From positions 1 through 64,000 of the forward strand of contig NZ_BOVK01000027.1 in assembly GCF_018403685.1 (NCBI RefSeq): a stretch of 64,000 nucleotides of DNA, given 5' to 3'. This document shows positions 48,855-58,264 of this stretch, one piece after another. Made by a program: the position numbers and the translations under genes. Below the pieces are notes generated by a model. That model saw only the letters and a list, made by a program, of their open reading frames with translations. It made no database searches and had not been told where the DNA came from. This DNA comes from Xylanibacillus composti. GTDB lineage: Bacteria; Bacillota; Bacilli; Paenibacillales; K13. Within the stretch, counting starts at the first letter, position 1. Each line of letters opens with the position of its first letter.

Positions 48855-50099
48855 CTAGACGCCTGCGTAGGCGTGCAAACCGGCGATAAGCAGGTTAACG
48901 CCGATCAAGGTGAACATTACAATAATGAAGCCTACGACAGCCAGCCAGGAAGATGGCTTGCCTATCCATCCCTTGGACAGACGAATATGCAGATAATAGC
49001 TGTAGAACAGCCAGGTGATCAACGCCCACACTTCCTTCGGATCCCATCCCCAGAAGCGCGACCAGGCGATTTGCGCCCAAATCATCGCGAAAATCAATGC
49101 GCCCAGCGTGAAGATCGGAAAGCCTATGGCGATGGAGCGGTAGCTGATTTCGTCCAGCAGCTCCGGATCCAAATCCTTCGTAGCCGGCTGTACAGCAGCT
49201 CCGATCTTCCTCCGGAGAATGAGTCGAACCAGCCAATAGAGCGCCGTCCCCGACAACAGCGACCAGATGATGGTGTTCAGCTTGCTTGCCGAGTTGATGC
49301 CCTTCAGCCAGCCAGGTGCTTCGACCCATGGCTCGGATGTTCCCAGGAAAGTGTCCATCGATACTTTCTCATACTGGTGCGGTCCGACAATTGGCGGCAT
49401 GGAGTACGTTACATTTTTCGTTATGACCTCGCCCCTCTCCTCCGTCGGGTAGTTGAACTCCGCTTGGTAGCCCAACCCTTTGAAGAGGAAATGCATGAGA
49501 ACAAAGCCGATAAATACAAGGATCACCCAGAAGACAAGTTCCAATCCCCGTTGTTCACGCCGTTCGGTTTTGCCTGTCCCCGCATAGTTCACTGTACGGA
49601 CCAGATGAATAAATCCGGCAGCAAAGCCAATCGCGAAGAACGCTTCCCCGAGCGCTGCCGTTGTCACATGGATAATGAGCAGATTGCTTTGCAGCTGAGG
49701 AATCAGCGGAGAGGTTTGCCACGGATATACGGAAGCGTATATCAGGATGACAACCGTAACCGGCAGAGCGAACATGCCTAGTACCGGCGTGCGATAGATG
49801 GCAAACAAGATCAAAAATGCAATCGTAATCAGCCCTGCCAGCAGCACCAAATATTCAAACATGTTGCTGTTCGGGATATGACCTGCGCTGATCCAGCGGA
49901 GGATAAAGTATACTGCATGCAAGCCAAATGCCGCCAATGTGATAATGATCGACCTGCGTCCCCATTTCCGTTCATGCGTATTGGCATCGTGCTTGCTATA
50001 GCGCTTGCCCATCACCGTTACACCGTATGTGATGGAGCCAATCATATAGAGAAAGAGGGCTAGTCCCAATGCAAACATACTGATATTTACTAAATTCAA
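48855..50099 (-). CDS. resC: cytochrome c biogenesis protein ResC (CcsA/CcsB type)
   Basis: A polytopic membrane protein of 414 residues of system II cytochrome c maturation, which moves haem across the membrane and attaches it to apocytochromes with ResB. The haem-handling WGWDPKEVWALITW motif is visible near the C-terminus, along with several membrane segments (VNISMFALGLALFLYMIGS, VLLAGLITIAFLILFAIY). It starts four bases inside the end of resB. Confidence 0.93.
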   Translation of the reverse strand: MNLVNISMFALGLALFLYMIGSITYGVTVMGKRYSKHDANTHERKWGRRSIIITLAAFGLHAVYFILRWISAGHIPNSNMFEYLVLLAGLITIAFLILFAIYRTPVLGMFALPVTVVILIYASVYPWQTSPLIPQLQSNLLIIHVTTAALGEAFFAIGFAAGFIHLVRTVNYAGTGKTERREQRGLELVFWVILVFIGFVLMHFLFKGLGYQAEFNYPTEERGEVITKNVTYSMPPIVGPHQYEKVSMDTFLGTSEPWVEAPGWLKGINSASKLNTIIWSLLSGTALYWLVRLILRRKIGAAVQPATKDLDPELLDEISYRSIAIGFPIFTLGALIFAMIWAQIAWSRFWGWDPKEVWALITWLFYSYYLHIRLSKGWIGKPSSWLAVVGFIIVMFTLIGVNLLIAGLHAYAGV

Positions 50100-51763
50100 G
50101 AGCCGTTCACCTCATTCGCCAATGTCTTGGCATCCACTTCAACGCCAGCCTTGTTCAGAGCTGCGGTCAGCTCTTGACGGATGCCAAACCAGTTCTTATT
50201 CGTATGGGCGCCGATCGTCAGCACGCCGTTATCGATGCGCATCCAGATCCGGCGATGATGCCAGTAGAAACCGAGAATCAGGCCAATCATGGAAATGGTT
50301 GCTCCCGTCCAAATGAAAGGCATCGTGCGCTCCTGCTTCACATTGAAGTAAGTCGTGTACTCTGAGATGACCAAGTCTTCCATGGAAGCAACGCCGATTG
50401 CAAAGGGGCTGCCTGCCGCTTCGTTCAATTGCTCCTGCTGGTACTGCACCTGGTCTACCGGGCGCACCATGTATACATGGACATGGCCGTCTTCCGCCAG
50501 CCCGGGCCCCTCAATCAAGAAGACAAAGGCCGGCGCATTCGGATCCTTGGACAAGGTCACCAGTCTGCCATCCTTGAACGAGACATCCGGGTAATAGCCG
50601 ATCACCCGCAAAGTGTAATCGCCGACGGTGTACACATCCTGCGGATTCTGGATATCCAGGTCAAGCGTGCCGATCGTCTCGCCAGTATCCTTCATGCGGA
50701 GCTGGGACCGGACGTGCAGCAGCTGCGGCGTCTCCTCGAAATGCACCTCAAATACCGACAGGCCTTGGTATGTCAAGGGGCCGTTGACGTAGATCGTCTG
50801 TTCCTTCAATTTTTCCAGCGTGGGCTCTACGCTCGGATTGTCGCAATTATCCACGCATTCATAGAGAACTGCATCTGTTTCGAAAGACTTCTCAATCGTC
50901 AGATTTCGCCTCTGAAAATCGGGTGTCAGCTCATCGTAATCATAATACTCCACTCGAAAATCTTTATTTTCCAAATAATATTTCGTTCCGGGAATTTGCG
51001 CGATCTTTCCTTCCCTTACCGGCACATAATCAACTTCCCAGGCCGTCATACTGCGAAGCAGGACAGCGAGCAAAAATATAATCAAGCCTATATGGTTGAT
51101 ATAGGGCCCCCATCTGCTGAAGCGGTACTTTTCGGCAAGCAATGCCGATCCTTCGCGGTGCACGCGATAATGCCGCTTGCGAAGAAGCTGTTCGAACTTC
51201 TCGGTCCATTCTTCCTCCGTCTCGCCCTGAGCAAGCTCCAGTCTGGTCTGATGACTCACCTTCTGCCTTTGGATAAAGGATAAATGCTTGCGGATCTTCT
51301 GCTTCTTCAATGCCCGGTAGAGCGGCAGCACACGATCCAGACTGCATACGACCAGAGAAGCCCCGATCAGCACGAGCAGTCCTTGAAACCAGAACGATCC
51401 ATACGTATCATGCAAACCCAGCATATAATAGATCTTACCTGGCGTTCCATATTGCGTCTCGTAATATTGCGCCAAATCAATGTTGCCTACAAAGACGTTC
51501 TGCTGCGGGTAAATGGTTCCGAGCGAGGCTCCGATCAGTGTGATCAGGATAAGCCATACCGCAACCTTTACGGAGGACAAAAAGCTCCAGATTTGATCGA
51601 TCCAGTTCTTCTGCTGTTTCTGCGAACGGCGGGCAACGCCGTCATAGCGCATCTCCAGCAGTTCCGTGCCGTTCTCATCCTGCTGCGGCTTGCCGCATGA
51701 CTCGCACAGCACGGTTCCGACCGGATTCTGGTGTCCGCACTCGCACTTTGTGTTTTCTATCAT
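50096..51763 (-). CDS. resB: cytochrome c biogenesis protein ResB
   Basis: A protein of 555 residues. An N-terminal zinc-ribbon-like part (CECGHQNPVGTVLCESCGK) precedes the ResB core, which has membrane segments near residues 65-85, 125-145 and 220-240, a large extracytoplasmic region and a last segment near 480. It works with ResC in haem ligation. The gene overlaps resA and resC by four bases each, the standard res operon layout. Confidence 0.93.
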   Translation of the reverse strand: MIENTKCECGHQNPVGTVLCESCGKPQQDENGTELLEMRYDGVARRSQKQQKNWIDQIWSFLSSVKVAVWLILITLIGASLGTIYPQQNVFVGNIDLAQYYETQYGTPGKIYYMLGLHDTYGSFWFQGLLVLIGASLVVCSLDRVLPLYRALKKQKIRKHLSFIQRQKVSHQTRLELAQGETEEEWTEKFEQLLRKRHYRVHREGSALLAEKYRFSRWGPYINHIGLIIFLLAVLLRSMTAWEVDYVPVREGKIAQIPGTKYYLENKDFRVEYYDYDELTPDFQRRNLTIEKSFETDAVLYECVDNCDNPSVEPTLEKLKEQTIYVNGPLTYQGLSVFEVHFEETPQLLHVRSQLRMKDTGETIGTLDLDIQNPQDVYTVGDYTLRVIGYYPDVSFKDGRLVTLSKDPNAPAFVFLIEGPGLAEDGHVHVYMVRPVDQVQYQQEQLNEAAGSPFAIGVASMEDLVISEYTTYFNVKQERTMPFIWTGATISMIGLILGFYWHHRRIWMRIDNGVLTIGAHTNKNWFGIRQELTAALNKAGVEVDAKTLANEVNGS

Positions 51764-52305
51764 GATGGGCCTCCCGGCTGTCCTTTCACGCCGATTTTAT
51801 TCAATGCCGACAACAGGATGGGTTCGGTCATCTCGCCTATGACGATCTCCTGAATGATCCCTTCCCGATCAATGAAGAACGTAGTTGGAAAATACAGAAC
51901 GCCATACCGCTTCCTCACCACATCTTTGTCAAGCAAAATGTGAAAGGATACGCCTGTTTCCCGCACGAAGCTCCGCACCGAAACCTGCGTTTCATTCAGA
52001 TTGACGCCGATCACTTTCAGGCCTTCGTCCACATGTTCTTGATGGAAATGCTCAAGCAATGGCATCTCCCGAACACAAGGCTCGCAGAAGGTGCCCCAGA
52101 AGTTCAGGACGATCGGCTGTCCCTTGTAGGAAGACAGGGAATAAGCCTGTCCGTCCAGACCGTCCAGCGTAAAGTCGACCATGGCGTCGCCCTTCTCCGG
52201 CGGTTTCTCCTCTTGACTGAATAAGCTGCCGCCAATCGCCAGAAAGCCAGCGATTACGATCCCGCCCAAGATCAGCACTTGTAACCATTTTTGTTTGCGA
52301 ATCAT
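51760..52305 (-). CDS. resA: thiol-disulfide oxidoreductase ResA
   Basis: A membrane-anchored thioredoxin-like protein of 181 residues that reduces the haem-binding cysteines of apocytochrome c outside the membrane. An N-terminal anchor (VLILGGIVIAGFLAIGG) is followed by the active site NFWGTFCEPCVREMP (CEPC) and the cis-Pro region VLYFPTTFFIDREG. It is the first of the res genes and lies 65 bases downstream of rluB. Confidence 0.94.
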   Translation of the reverse strand: MIRKQKWLQVLILGGIVIAGFLAIGGSLFSQEEKPPEKGDAMVDFTLDGLDGQAYSLSSYKGQPIVLNFWGTFCEPCVREMPLLEHFHQEHVDEGLKVIGVNLNETQVSVRSFVRETGVSFHILLDKDVVRKRYGVLYFPTTFFIDREGIIQEIVIGEMTEPILLSALNKIGVKGQPGGPS

Positions 52306-52370
52306 TCTTCATCACCTAACAGTAATTATAGCGAAAAAAGCGGCAGAAGCCGCCTCCCGATTTGTGAAAG

Positions 52371-53123
52371 TTATGTGTCTGTGTCTAGCTTTTGGCCGCC
52401 GGGTCTGCCGGCCATATCGAGCAGTTCCTTCACCTCTTGCTTCGTCAAGTGGCGATACTTGTTGCGCGGGACTCCCTCCAGTGTCAGGAAGCCGAAGCGC
52501 ACCCTCCTCAGCTTCACTACCGGGAAATGGATCGCTTCAAACATGCGGCGGACTTGACGGTTGCGGCCTTCATGAATCGTAATTTCGATCAGCGAATGCT
52601 TGCCGTCCGGATCGATGTCCACGTAATCGACCTGAGCCGGAGCCGTCATCCCATCCTCCAGCTCGATCCCCTGCGCCAGCTTGTCCAGCAGGCTGCCGTG
52701 AGGCACGCCTTTCACCATGGCATGGTAGGTCTTGGGGATTTCATGCCGCGGGTGAGTCAATCTCTGCGAGAAATCGCCGTCATTGGTCAGCAGCAGCAGA
52801 CCCTCGGTATCATAATCGAGCCGCCCTACCGGATATACACGCTGCTTGATGCCGCGCAGGTAGTCTGTGACTACCTTGCGGCCTTTCGGATCCGTTACGC
52901 TGGCGATTACGCCTTTCGGCTTGTGCAGGAGCAAGTAGACCTTCTCCTCCAGACGTATCGGACGCCCATTCACACTTATTTCATCCGTTGCCGGATCTAC
53001 CTTGGCTCCCAGCGTATCGATCACTTCGCCGTTCACCTCTACCCGGCCGGCGCGAATCAAATCCTCGCACTTGCGGCGCGATGCCACACCGGCTTGCGCC
53101 AATACTTTTTGCAGACGTTCCAT
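52371..53123 (-). CDS. rluB: 23S rRNA pseudouridine synthase RluB
   Basis: A protein of 250 residues. An S4 RNA-binding domain at the N-terminus (MERLQKVLAQAGVASRRKCEDLI) is followed by the RsuA/RluB catalytic domain with the Asp motif GRLDYDTEGLLLLTNDGD and a GRNRQVRRMFEAI segment. Position between spmB and resA matches B. subtilis, where this gene modifies 23S rRNA. GAGGTGAG lies before the ATG. Confidence 0.94.
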   Translation of the reverse strand: MERLQKVLAQAGVASRRKCEDLIRAGRVEVNGEVIDTLGAKVDPATDEISVNGRPIRLEEKVYLLLHKPKGVIASVTDPKGRKVVTDYLRGIKQRVYPVGRLDYDTEGLLLLTNDGDFSQRLTHPRHEIPKTYHAMVKGVPHGSLLDKLAQGIELEDGMTAPAQVDYVDIDPDGKHSLIEITIHEGRNRQVRRMFEAIHFPVVKLRRVRFGFLTLEGVPRNKYRHLTKQEVKELLDMAGRPGGQKLDTDT

Positions 53124-53144
53124 GCGTTTGTCTCACCTCTTCCC

Positions 53145-53489
53145 CTAATGATACCGATTCGCTGGGGAAATCACAAGCTTGCTCCATGGAAAGTATGGTC
53201 CCGGGCAATCTGTATTGTGACCGTGGAACATCAGGGTGGACAATCCGTACTTTCCAAACAGGCGAATAAGCAGCTTTTGCACAACAAAGCACTGCTCTTC
53301 CAATTGCCCTTCCGACATGCCGCCCAGACGCCGGGAGAAATCGCCTTCCAAGCAAATATGCACATAATCTGTGTCCTGCGGCTCTTCCGCTGCAATCACT
53401 GTTCCATCTTTTCGAATAAAAAAATCATAGCCCTTCCCGTTTATGGAAGGGCATGCTGCATGATGCATGACCACACCGATTGGCTGCAA
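53145..53489 (-). CDS. N-acetylmuramoyl-L-alanine amidase-like (Amidase_2 fold) protein
   Basis: A small protein of about 114 residues with the zinc ligand pattern of peptidoglycan-recognition/amidase type 2 domains: VVMHHAACPSINGKGYDFFI (first His), MFHGHNTDCPG (second His and Asp/Cys). It has no signal peptide. The predicted start is TTG 53489, preceded by GAGGTGA. It lies between spmB and rluB, where B. subtilis has no such gene, but similar small amidase-like genes are common in Paenibacillaceae. Role unknown; spore or cell-wall related by context. Confidence 0.7.
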   Translation of the reverse strand: MQPIGVVMHHAACPSINGKGYDFFIRKDGTVIAAEEPQDTDYVHICLEGDFSRRLGGMSEGQLEEQCFVVQKLLIRLFGKYGLSTLMFHGHNTDCPGPYFPWSKLVISPANRYH

Positions 53490-53580
53490 GCACTTCACCT
53501 CGCAAATCAAGTGGAGATTGATTTACTATATGAAGCTGAATCAGCAGGTGTGCGCCGCCGGCTATTCTGCGCAAAGCGCA

Positions 53581-54114
53581 TTAACCGAACACGATCAGGC
53601 AAATAAATACCGCTGCCAAAAAGCCGACAACATCCGAGATCAATCCGACCTTCAACGCATAACGGGAATTGCGGATGCCAACGGCTCCGAAGTAGACCGT
53701 CAACACATACAAAGTCGTATCGGTGCTGCCCTGCACCGTTGAGGCGATGCGCCCTATCATGGAGTCGGGTCCGTGCGTTTGAATCAGATCGGTAGTAAAG
53801 GCCAATGAGCCCGCCCCGGTGATAGGACGCAAAATGCCTAGCGGCAGCACCTCGCCTGGAATCCCTACTGCCTCCACCAGCGGACGAATAAGATTGACCA
53901 GCAGTTCCATCGCTCCCGACGCCCGAAACACGCTGATCGCCACCATCATGCCGACTAAATGGGGAATAATGCTGATGGCCGTATTGAAGCCATCCTTGGC
54001 GCCGTCCACGAAAGATTCGTAAACCGGAACTTTTTTGAAATACGCATATAAGGGAATAAACACGATGATTGCCGGGATTGCCCAGACCGATATGGTGTTA
54101 ATTGCCTCATACAT
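53581..54114 (-). CDS. spmB: spore maturation protein SpmB
   Basis: A membrane protein of 177 residues with four to five hydrophobic segments and the gate-domain blocks GFNTAISIIPHLVGMMVA and LRPITGAGSLAFTTDLIQTHGPDSMIG. In B. subtilis SpmA and SpmB are needed for spore core dehydration. The ATG at 54114 has GGGAGGG in front and follows the spmA stop by two bases. Confidence 0.93.
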   Translation of the reverse strand: MYEAINTISVWAIPAIIVFIPLYAYFKKVPVYESFVDGAKDGFNTAISIIPHLVGMMVAISVFRASGAMELLVNLIRPLVEAVGIPGEVLPLGILRPITGAGSLAFTTDLIQTHGPDSMIGRIASTVQGSTDTTLYVLTVYFGAVGIRNSRYALKVGLISDVVGFLAAVFICLIVFG

Positions 54115-54116
54115 GA

Positions 54117-54716
54117 TTATCCCTCCCTTTTGGGCCGGGAAAAGGTCCTGTGTCGGAACCATCTGTCCACCAGAATGGCAGCCGTTGTGGAGATGGCAGT
54201 GGCCATAAGGGTAGTGCCTACAATTTCAGCCGGATTGGCCGATTCAAAGTTCATGCGAATGGCGATGATCGTGGTCGGAATAATGGTGATGCTGGCGGTA
54301 TTGATAGCCAGCAGCGTGCACATGGCCGGTGTGGCCGTCGTCGGATCGGGATTCAGCTTTTGCAGCTCCTTCATGGCCTTGATGCCCATCGGCGTGGCGG
54401 CATTGCCAAGTCCCAGTATATTGGCGCTCATGTTCGACAGAATGTAGCCAAGAGCGGGGTGATCCTTGGGCACATCCGGGAACAAAAATCGTACAGCCGG
54501 CCTCAACAGCACCGCCAGTTTGTTCAGCAAGCCCCCGTCCTCGGCTATGCGCATCATCCCCAGCCAGAATACCAAGATGCTGATTAATCCGAAGCAAACG
54601 GTCACCCCGGTCTTGGCCCCTTCAAAAGCTGCTTCGGTTACGGCCTCCACTCTGCCGGTGAAGACCGCCACCACAAATCCGAATACGATGAAGAACAACC
54701 AGATCAAGTTGACCAA
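54117..54716 (-). CDS. spmA: spore maturation protein SpmA
   Basis: A membrane protein of 199 residues. WLFFIVFGFVVAVFTGR near the start and the gate-domain blocks NMSANILGLGNAATPMGIKAM and NTASITIIPTTIIAIRM identify SpmA. The start is a TTG at 54716 with AGGAGGAGG in front; longer frames lack a start signal. It lies between dacB and spmB as in B. subtilis. Confidence 0.92.
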   Translation of the reverse strand: MVNLIWLFFIVFGFVVAVFTGRVEAVTEAAFEGAKTGVTVCFGLISILVFWLGMMRIAEDGGLLNKLAVLLRPAVRFLFPDVPKDHPALGYILSNMSANILGLGNAATPMGIKAMKELQKLNPDPTTATPAMCTLLAINTASITIIPTTIIAIRMNFESANPAEIVGTTLMATAISTTAAILVDRWFRHRTFSRPKREG

Positions 54717-54780
54717 AGCGCCCCTCCTCCTTCCCGAATAAAACCTGTATGTCTCTACACTTGCAAGGGCCATCCACCGT

Positions 54781-55983
54781 TTAACGCGTCTCCCCCGTGA
54801 ACAGCGCACGCACTAATGCAGTCAAAGTCTGTTGGTATGAGCCGGCTCCGCTGCTCATTCCCGCACTGGCCGCAACCTGTTTCTCCTCCTGCCAGACGGG
54901 GTCGTCCGCAGCGAGCAGCGGCACTCTGCCTATGACTTCCCCGCGCAGCTTGATGACGAGTTCGCCGCGCTTGCCCAGGCGATAGTCCAGACTCTTCTCA
55001 TCCAGGGTCTCTACGGAAGAGGAAAGCTCCGACCGTTCCTCCTCAACGAGCGGATAGGAGAAGTCTGCTGCTGCACGCAGTCCCGTTCCTTGAATGGCGC
55101 TGCCTCTTTTGATCAGAGTACGGTGGGGAAAATACTGAAAGCCCCAGTCCAGTACATGGCGATGATCCAGCCAGTCGTTTCCGTCATTCAAGGTAACAAC
55201 GGCGAGCTGGCGGCCGCCTTGTGTCGCAGAAGAGATGAGACAGCGTCCAGCCGCCTTCGTGTATCCCGTCTTCACCCCGTCGGCGCCATCGTAGAAGCGC
55301 AACATCTTGTTCTTGTTGTGCCAGACATAATCCCAATCTTCATGCGGGTTGGGCGCTTTCTTCACCTTCGTGCTGACGATCTGCCGGAATGACTTGTTGC
55401 GCAGCGCGTAAGCAGTCAGCTTCGCCATATCGTTCGCGCTGGCGTAGTGGTCCTTGGCATCCAGGCCATGCGGATTGACAAAATGGCTGTTCGTCATACC
55501 GATTTCTTCCGCCTTCTGATTCATGAGAAAAGCAAACCCTTCAATGGAGCCGCCTACATGTTCCGCAATGGCAGTCGCCGCATCGTTGCCGGAACGCAGC
55601 ATGAGGCCGTAAAGCAAATTCTCCAGGCTCATCTTCTCGCCCAGCTTCAAGTAGATGGAGGAGCCCTCCTTGCCAACAGCGTTCCTCCCAACTGTCACCT
55701 CGTCCTCCAGGTTGCCATGTTCAATCGCAACGATAGCTGTCATCACCTTCGTCAAGCTGGCGATCAACATCGGCTTGTCACCATTGTGCGAATACAGAAT
55801 CCGACCGGATTCCACATCGATTAAGGCCGCAGCTTGCGCATGTGTGCCAATCCTGGGATGATCCGCATGCACAGCCGGCGCAGCCCCCGCCACGTGCGTC
55901 AAGAGCATCAAAACGGCCATACCGGTCATCCCTATTTGCTTGACTAATGCTTTCATTGATCGTACACCCTTCCGCTTGTTCAC
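54781..55983 (-). CDS. dacB: D-alanyl-D-alanine carboxypeptidase (DacB/DacF type)
   Basis: A penicillin-binding protein of about 400 residues that trims pentapeptide side chains. An N-terminal signal peptide (hydrophobic IGMTGMAVLMLLTHVAGAAPAV, cut near AHA) precedes the serine peptidase S11 core with SLTK (SxxK), SGN, and KTG (VKTGYT) motifs, and a C-terminal beta domain. In the dacB-spmA-spmB order it corresponds to the sporulation enzyme DacB. The preferred start is GTG 55983 (AAGGAG nine bases upstream); ATG 55956 is the alternative. Confidence 0.9.
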   Translation of the reverse strand: MNKRKGVRSMKALVKQIGMTGMAVLMLLTHVAGAAPAVHADHPRIGTHAQAAALIDVESGRILYSHNGDKPMLIASLTKVMTAIVAIEHGNLEDEVTVGRNAVGKEGSSIYLKLGEKMSLENLLYGLMLRSGNDAATAIAEHVGGSIEGFAFLMNQKAEEIGMTNSHFVNPHGLDAKDHYASANDMAKLTAYALRNKSFRQIVSTKVKKAPNPHEDWDYVWHNKNKMLRFYDGADGVKTGYTKAAGRCLISSATQGGRQLAVVTLNDGNDWLDHRHVLDWGFQYFPHRTLIKRGSAIQGTGLRAAADFSYPLVEEERSELSSSVETLDEKSLDYRLGKRGELVIKLRGEVIGRVPLLAADDPVWQEEKQVAASAGMSSGAGSYQQTLTALVRALFTGETR

Positions 55984-56146
55984 ATTTCCCGGCTCCTTCG
56001 CTTCTGAATTTTGATCCAACACTTCCGTTCGGTTTTGTACATGTATATGCCGGTCCATCCCGGATATGAGAAGATGTCCGAAGGAACTTGGCCCGCCGGC
56101 GCAAGCCATGTCCGCCATCATCCGATTGCCCGATGGCTCGCGGCAC

Positions 56147-56175
56147 AACAAAAAAATCCTGCCTCAAGACAGGAT
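56147..56175 (-). terminator. terminator of the AraC-family gene
   Basis: On the minus strand AATCCTG and CAGGATT form a seven-pair stem followed by a run of seven T, 30 bases after the stop of the regulator gene at 56205. Confidence 0.75.
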
Positions 56176-56204
56176 TCATTATGCAGACGAATGGGAGGAA
56201 CGTT

Positions 56205-57080
56205 TCATAATTTCGTGTTCAGCTTGCGGTATTGCGTAGGGACCATGCCTTTGCGTTCGGCGAATATCCGATGGAAGGTTTTATAGGAGCCGTATCCGAC
56301 TTCATAGGCCACCTCAGCCACACTCATTTCCGTGGAAGACAGCAGGCTGCACGCATGCCGGATGCGTATATCATGCACCAACGGCACGAACGATTGGCCG
56401 GTCGTTTTTTTCAGCGTTTCGCTCAGATGGGAAGGGCTGATGCCGAAGCGCTCGGCCACCCCCGTTAAGGTCAAGGGCTCCTGCGCATGCTGGTGAATAT
56501 AATGAATGATCGGCCAGATATTGCTTCGTCCCGGTTGGAACGCTTCTTTCTGCATCACGCTTGCCGCCGCAGCATGTCGAGCCCGGTCAAACCGGATGAG
56601 CAGCTCGCCCAGCTTCGCCTTGACCAGCTCTTTCCGCCAGCTTCCATCGCCCTGGTATTCTTGATAGATATCCTGAATAATGTCGAGCATGCGAACATGC
56701 TCATCGTCTTCAAAATAATGGTATCCCGGCAAATGATCGCGATTGTGCAGCAATTCATATAAACCGCCTGCCAGCGCATTGCCATGCTCCACGAGCAAAT
56801 CCATGCTGAACATGCAATTATATAAGGTCAGCGTCTTCCCGGGCTCCGTATAAATTTCGTGAATCTGATAAGGAAGCACGAATGTAAAGACTCCCGGCTC
56901 CATCGGATGGCTGATGCCGTTGATCGTTTCGCTTCCATGGCCATCGACCACATAGGAAAATTCCAGAAAATCATGGCGATGGGCAGGATATCCTTGTATG
57001 AGCCTGTTCAAACTAATATGCAGCGGAAGCTCGGCGTACATATTCGGGTATTCCTTGATGTATTTCGGCAAATAAGTCAA
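56205..57080 (-). CDS. AraC-family regulator with N-terminal cupin domain
   Basis: About 291 residues. The N-terminal cupin-like sensor shows GYPAHRHDFLEFSYVVDGHG. The C-terminal DNA-binding part has two helix-turn-helix motifs (LTLTGVAERFGISPSHLSETLKKTTG; MSVAEVAYEVGYGSYKTFHRIFAERKG). Start is TTG 57080 because GGAGG lies eight bases upstream; an alternative TTG at 57122 lacks one. It is divergent from the Gfo/Idh oxidoreductase gene and probably controls that sugar locus in response to a carbohydrate. Confidence 0.87.
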   Translation of the reverse strand: MTYLPKYIKEYPNMYAELPLHISLNRLIQGYPAHRHDFLEFSYVVDGHGSETINGISHPMEPGVFTFVLPYQIHEIYTEPGKTLTLYNCMFSMDLLVEHGNALAGGLYELLHNRDHLPGYHYFEDDEHVRMLDIIQDIYQEYQGDGSWRKELVKAKLGELLIRFDRARHAAAASVMQKEAFQPGRSNIWPIIHYIHQHAQEPLTLTGVAERFGISPSHLSETLKKTTGQSFVPLVHDIRIRHACSLLSSTEMSVAEVAYEVGYGSYKTFHRIFAERKGMVPTQYRKLNTKL

Positions 57081-57124
57081 AGCTGATGCCTCCGTCCGAA
57101 ATAATGGGACAAACTTCCTCAATC

Positions 57125-57153
57125 TTGAGATGATTTTTCTTTAGTCCTATAAT
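57125..57153 (+). promoter_or_regulatory. sigma-A-type promoter of the Gfo/Idh gene
   Basis: TTGAGA (57125-57130) and a perfect TATAAT (57148-57153) at 17-base spacing stand 40 bases before the ATG at 57194. This canonical promoter contrasts with the cluster-type promoters further left. Confidence 0.75.
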
Positions 57154-57193
57154 ACCATGAGACATATATCTGTTGTATGGAGGAGATTTTACG

Positions 57194-58264
57194 ATGAGCC
57201 AAAAAATCCGTATCGGCATTATTGGCGCGGGAAATATCGCCAATGTGCATATTCAGCAATTTCGGCAGCTGCAAGAGGAATGCGAGATTACTGCTATTAC
57301 TGATGCATTCTTGCCGCTTGCCGAATCCAGAAAAGAGCAGTATGGCATTCCGTGGGTCGCTCCTACGCCGGAAGCGCTGATTGCCAGCGACCAAGTGGAT
57401 GCGGTGATTGTCGCCGTGCCGAATCAATACCATGCCCCCCTAACCATTCAGGCTCTGGAGGCAGGCAAGCATGTATTGCTGGAGAAGCCAATGGCGATCA
57501 ATGCGGAAGCGGCACGCGACATTATGCGAGCCAAGCAGCGCACAGACCGCACCTTGATGCTTGCACATCAAATGCGCTGGGAAGCGGTGCCGATGCAGAT
57601 CAAGCAGCAGATGGACCGCGGCGAGCTGGGCAGCATATACTCGGCCAAGACCGGTTGGTTCCGCCGCAAGGGCATTCCAGGCTGGGGCACTTGGTTCACG
57701 CGCATGGATCAATCCGGCGGCGGGCCGCTTATCGATATCGGCGTCCATATGCTTGACCTCGCGCTGTATTTAATGGGCAATCCGAAGCCGGTATCTGTCT
57801 TTGGCGCGACTTATGCGGAATTCGGACCGAAGAAGCGGGGCATCGGCGACTGGGGCAAGCCGGATTGGAACGGGATTTATGACGTAGAGGATTTCGCTAC
57901 GGCCTTGATCAAAATGGACAACGGCAGCACCTTGTCCCTGGAAGTCAGCTGGGCGGTCCATATGGACACTGACAACACGCCGTTCATCCATCTGATGGGC
58001 ACCGAGGGCGGCGCCAGCTATCGCGGTCCCCATGGCAAGCTGCTGACCGAGAAGTTCGATCGCCCGCTGGAGACCGAGCTGGTCACTCCGGAAAATGACG
58101 AAGGCGCGCGCATCCGCTTGAGCCGCCACTTCCTGGAGTGCATTCGCGAAGGCAAGGAGCCGATCACCTCTGGCATGACCGGGTTCACGAACAGCCTCGT
58201 GCTGAACGCCATTTACGAGTCGTCCCAAACCGGCCGCGAGGTGCAGCTGAACTGGGATTTTTAA
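57194..58264 (+). CDS. Gfo/Idh/MocA-family NAD(P)-dependent sugar oxidoreductase
   Basis: A protein of 356 residues. The N-terminal Rossmann fold has IRIGIIGAGNIANVHI, and the catalytic-type motif EKPMAIN follows near residue 95. The C-terminal substrate domain contains GGGPLIDIGVHMLDLALYLMG. Such enzymes oxidise or epimerise sugars, inositols or their derivatives. GGAGGAG precedes the ATG. It is followed by a sugar isomerase gene, suggesting joint catabolism of one carbohydrate. Confidence 0.9.
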   Translation: MSQKIRIGIIGAGNIANVHIQQFRQLQEECEITAITDAFLPLAESRKEQYGIPWVAPTPEALIASDQVDAVIVAVPNQYHAPLTIQALEAGKHVLLEKPMAINAEAARDIMRAKQRTDRTLMLAHQMRWEAVPMQIKQQMDRGELGSIYSAKTGWFRRKGIPGWGTWFTRMDQSGGGPLIDIGVHMLDLALYLMGNPKPVSVFGATYAEFGPKKRGIGDWGKPDWNGIYDVEDFATALIKMDNGSTLSLEVSWAVHMDTDNTPFIHLMGTEGGASYRGPHGKLLTEKFDRPLETELVTPENDEGARIRLSRHFLECIREGKEPITSGMTGFTNSLVLNAIYESSQTGREVQLNWDF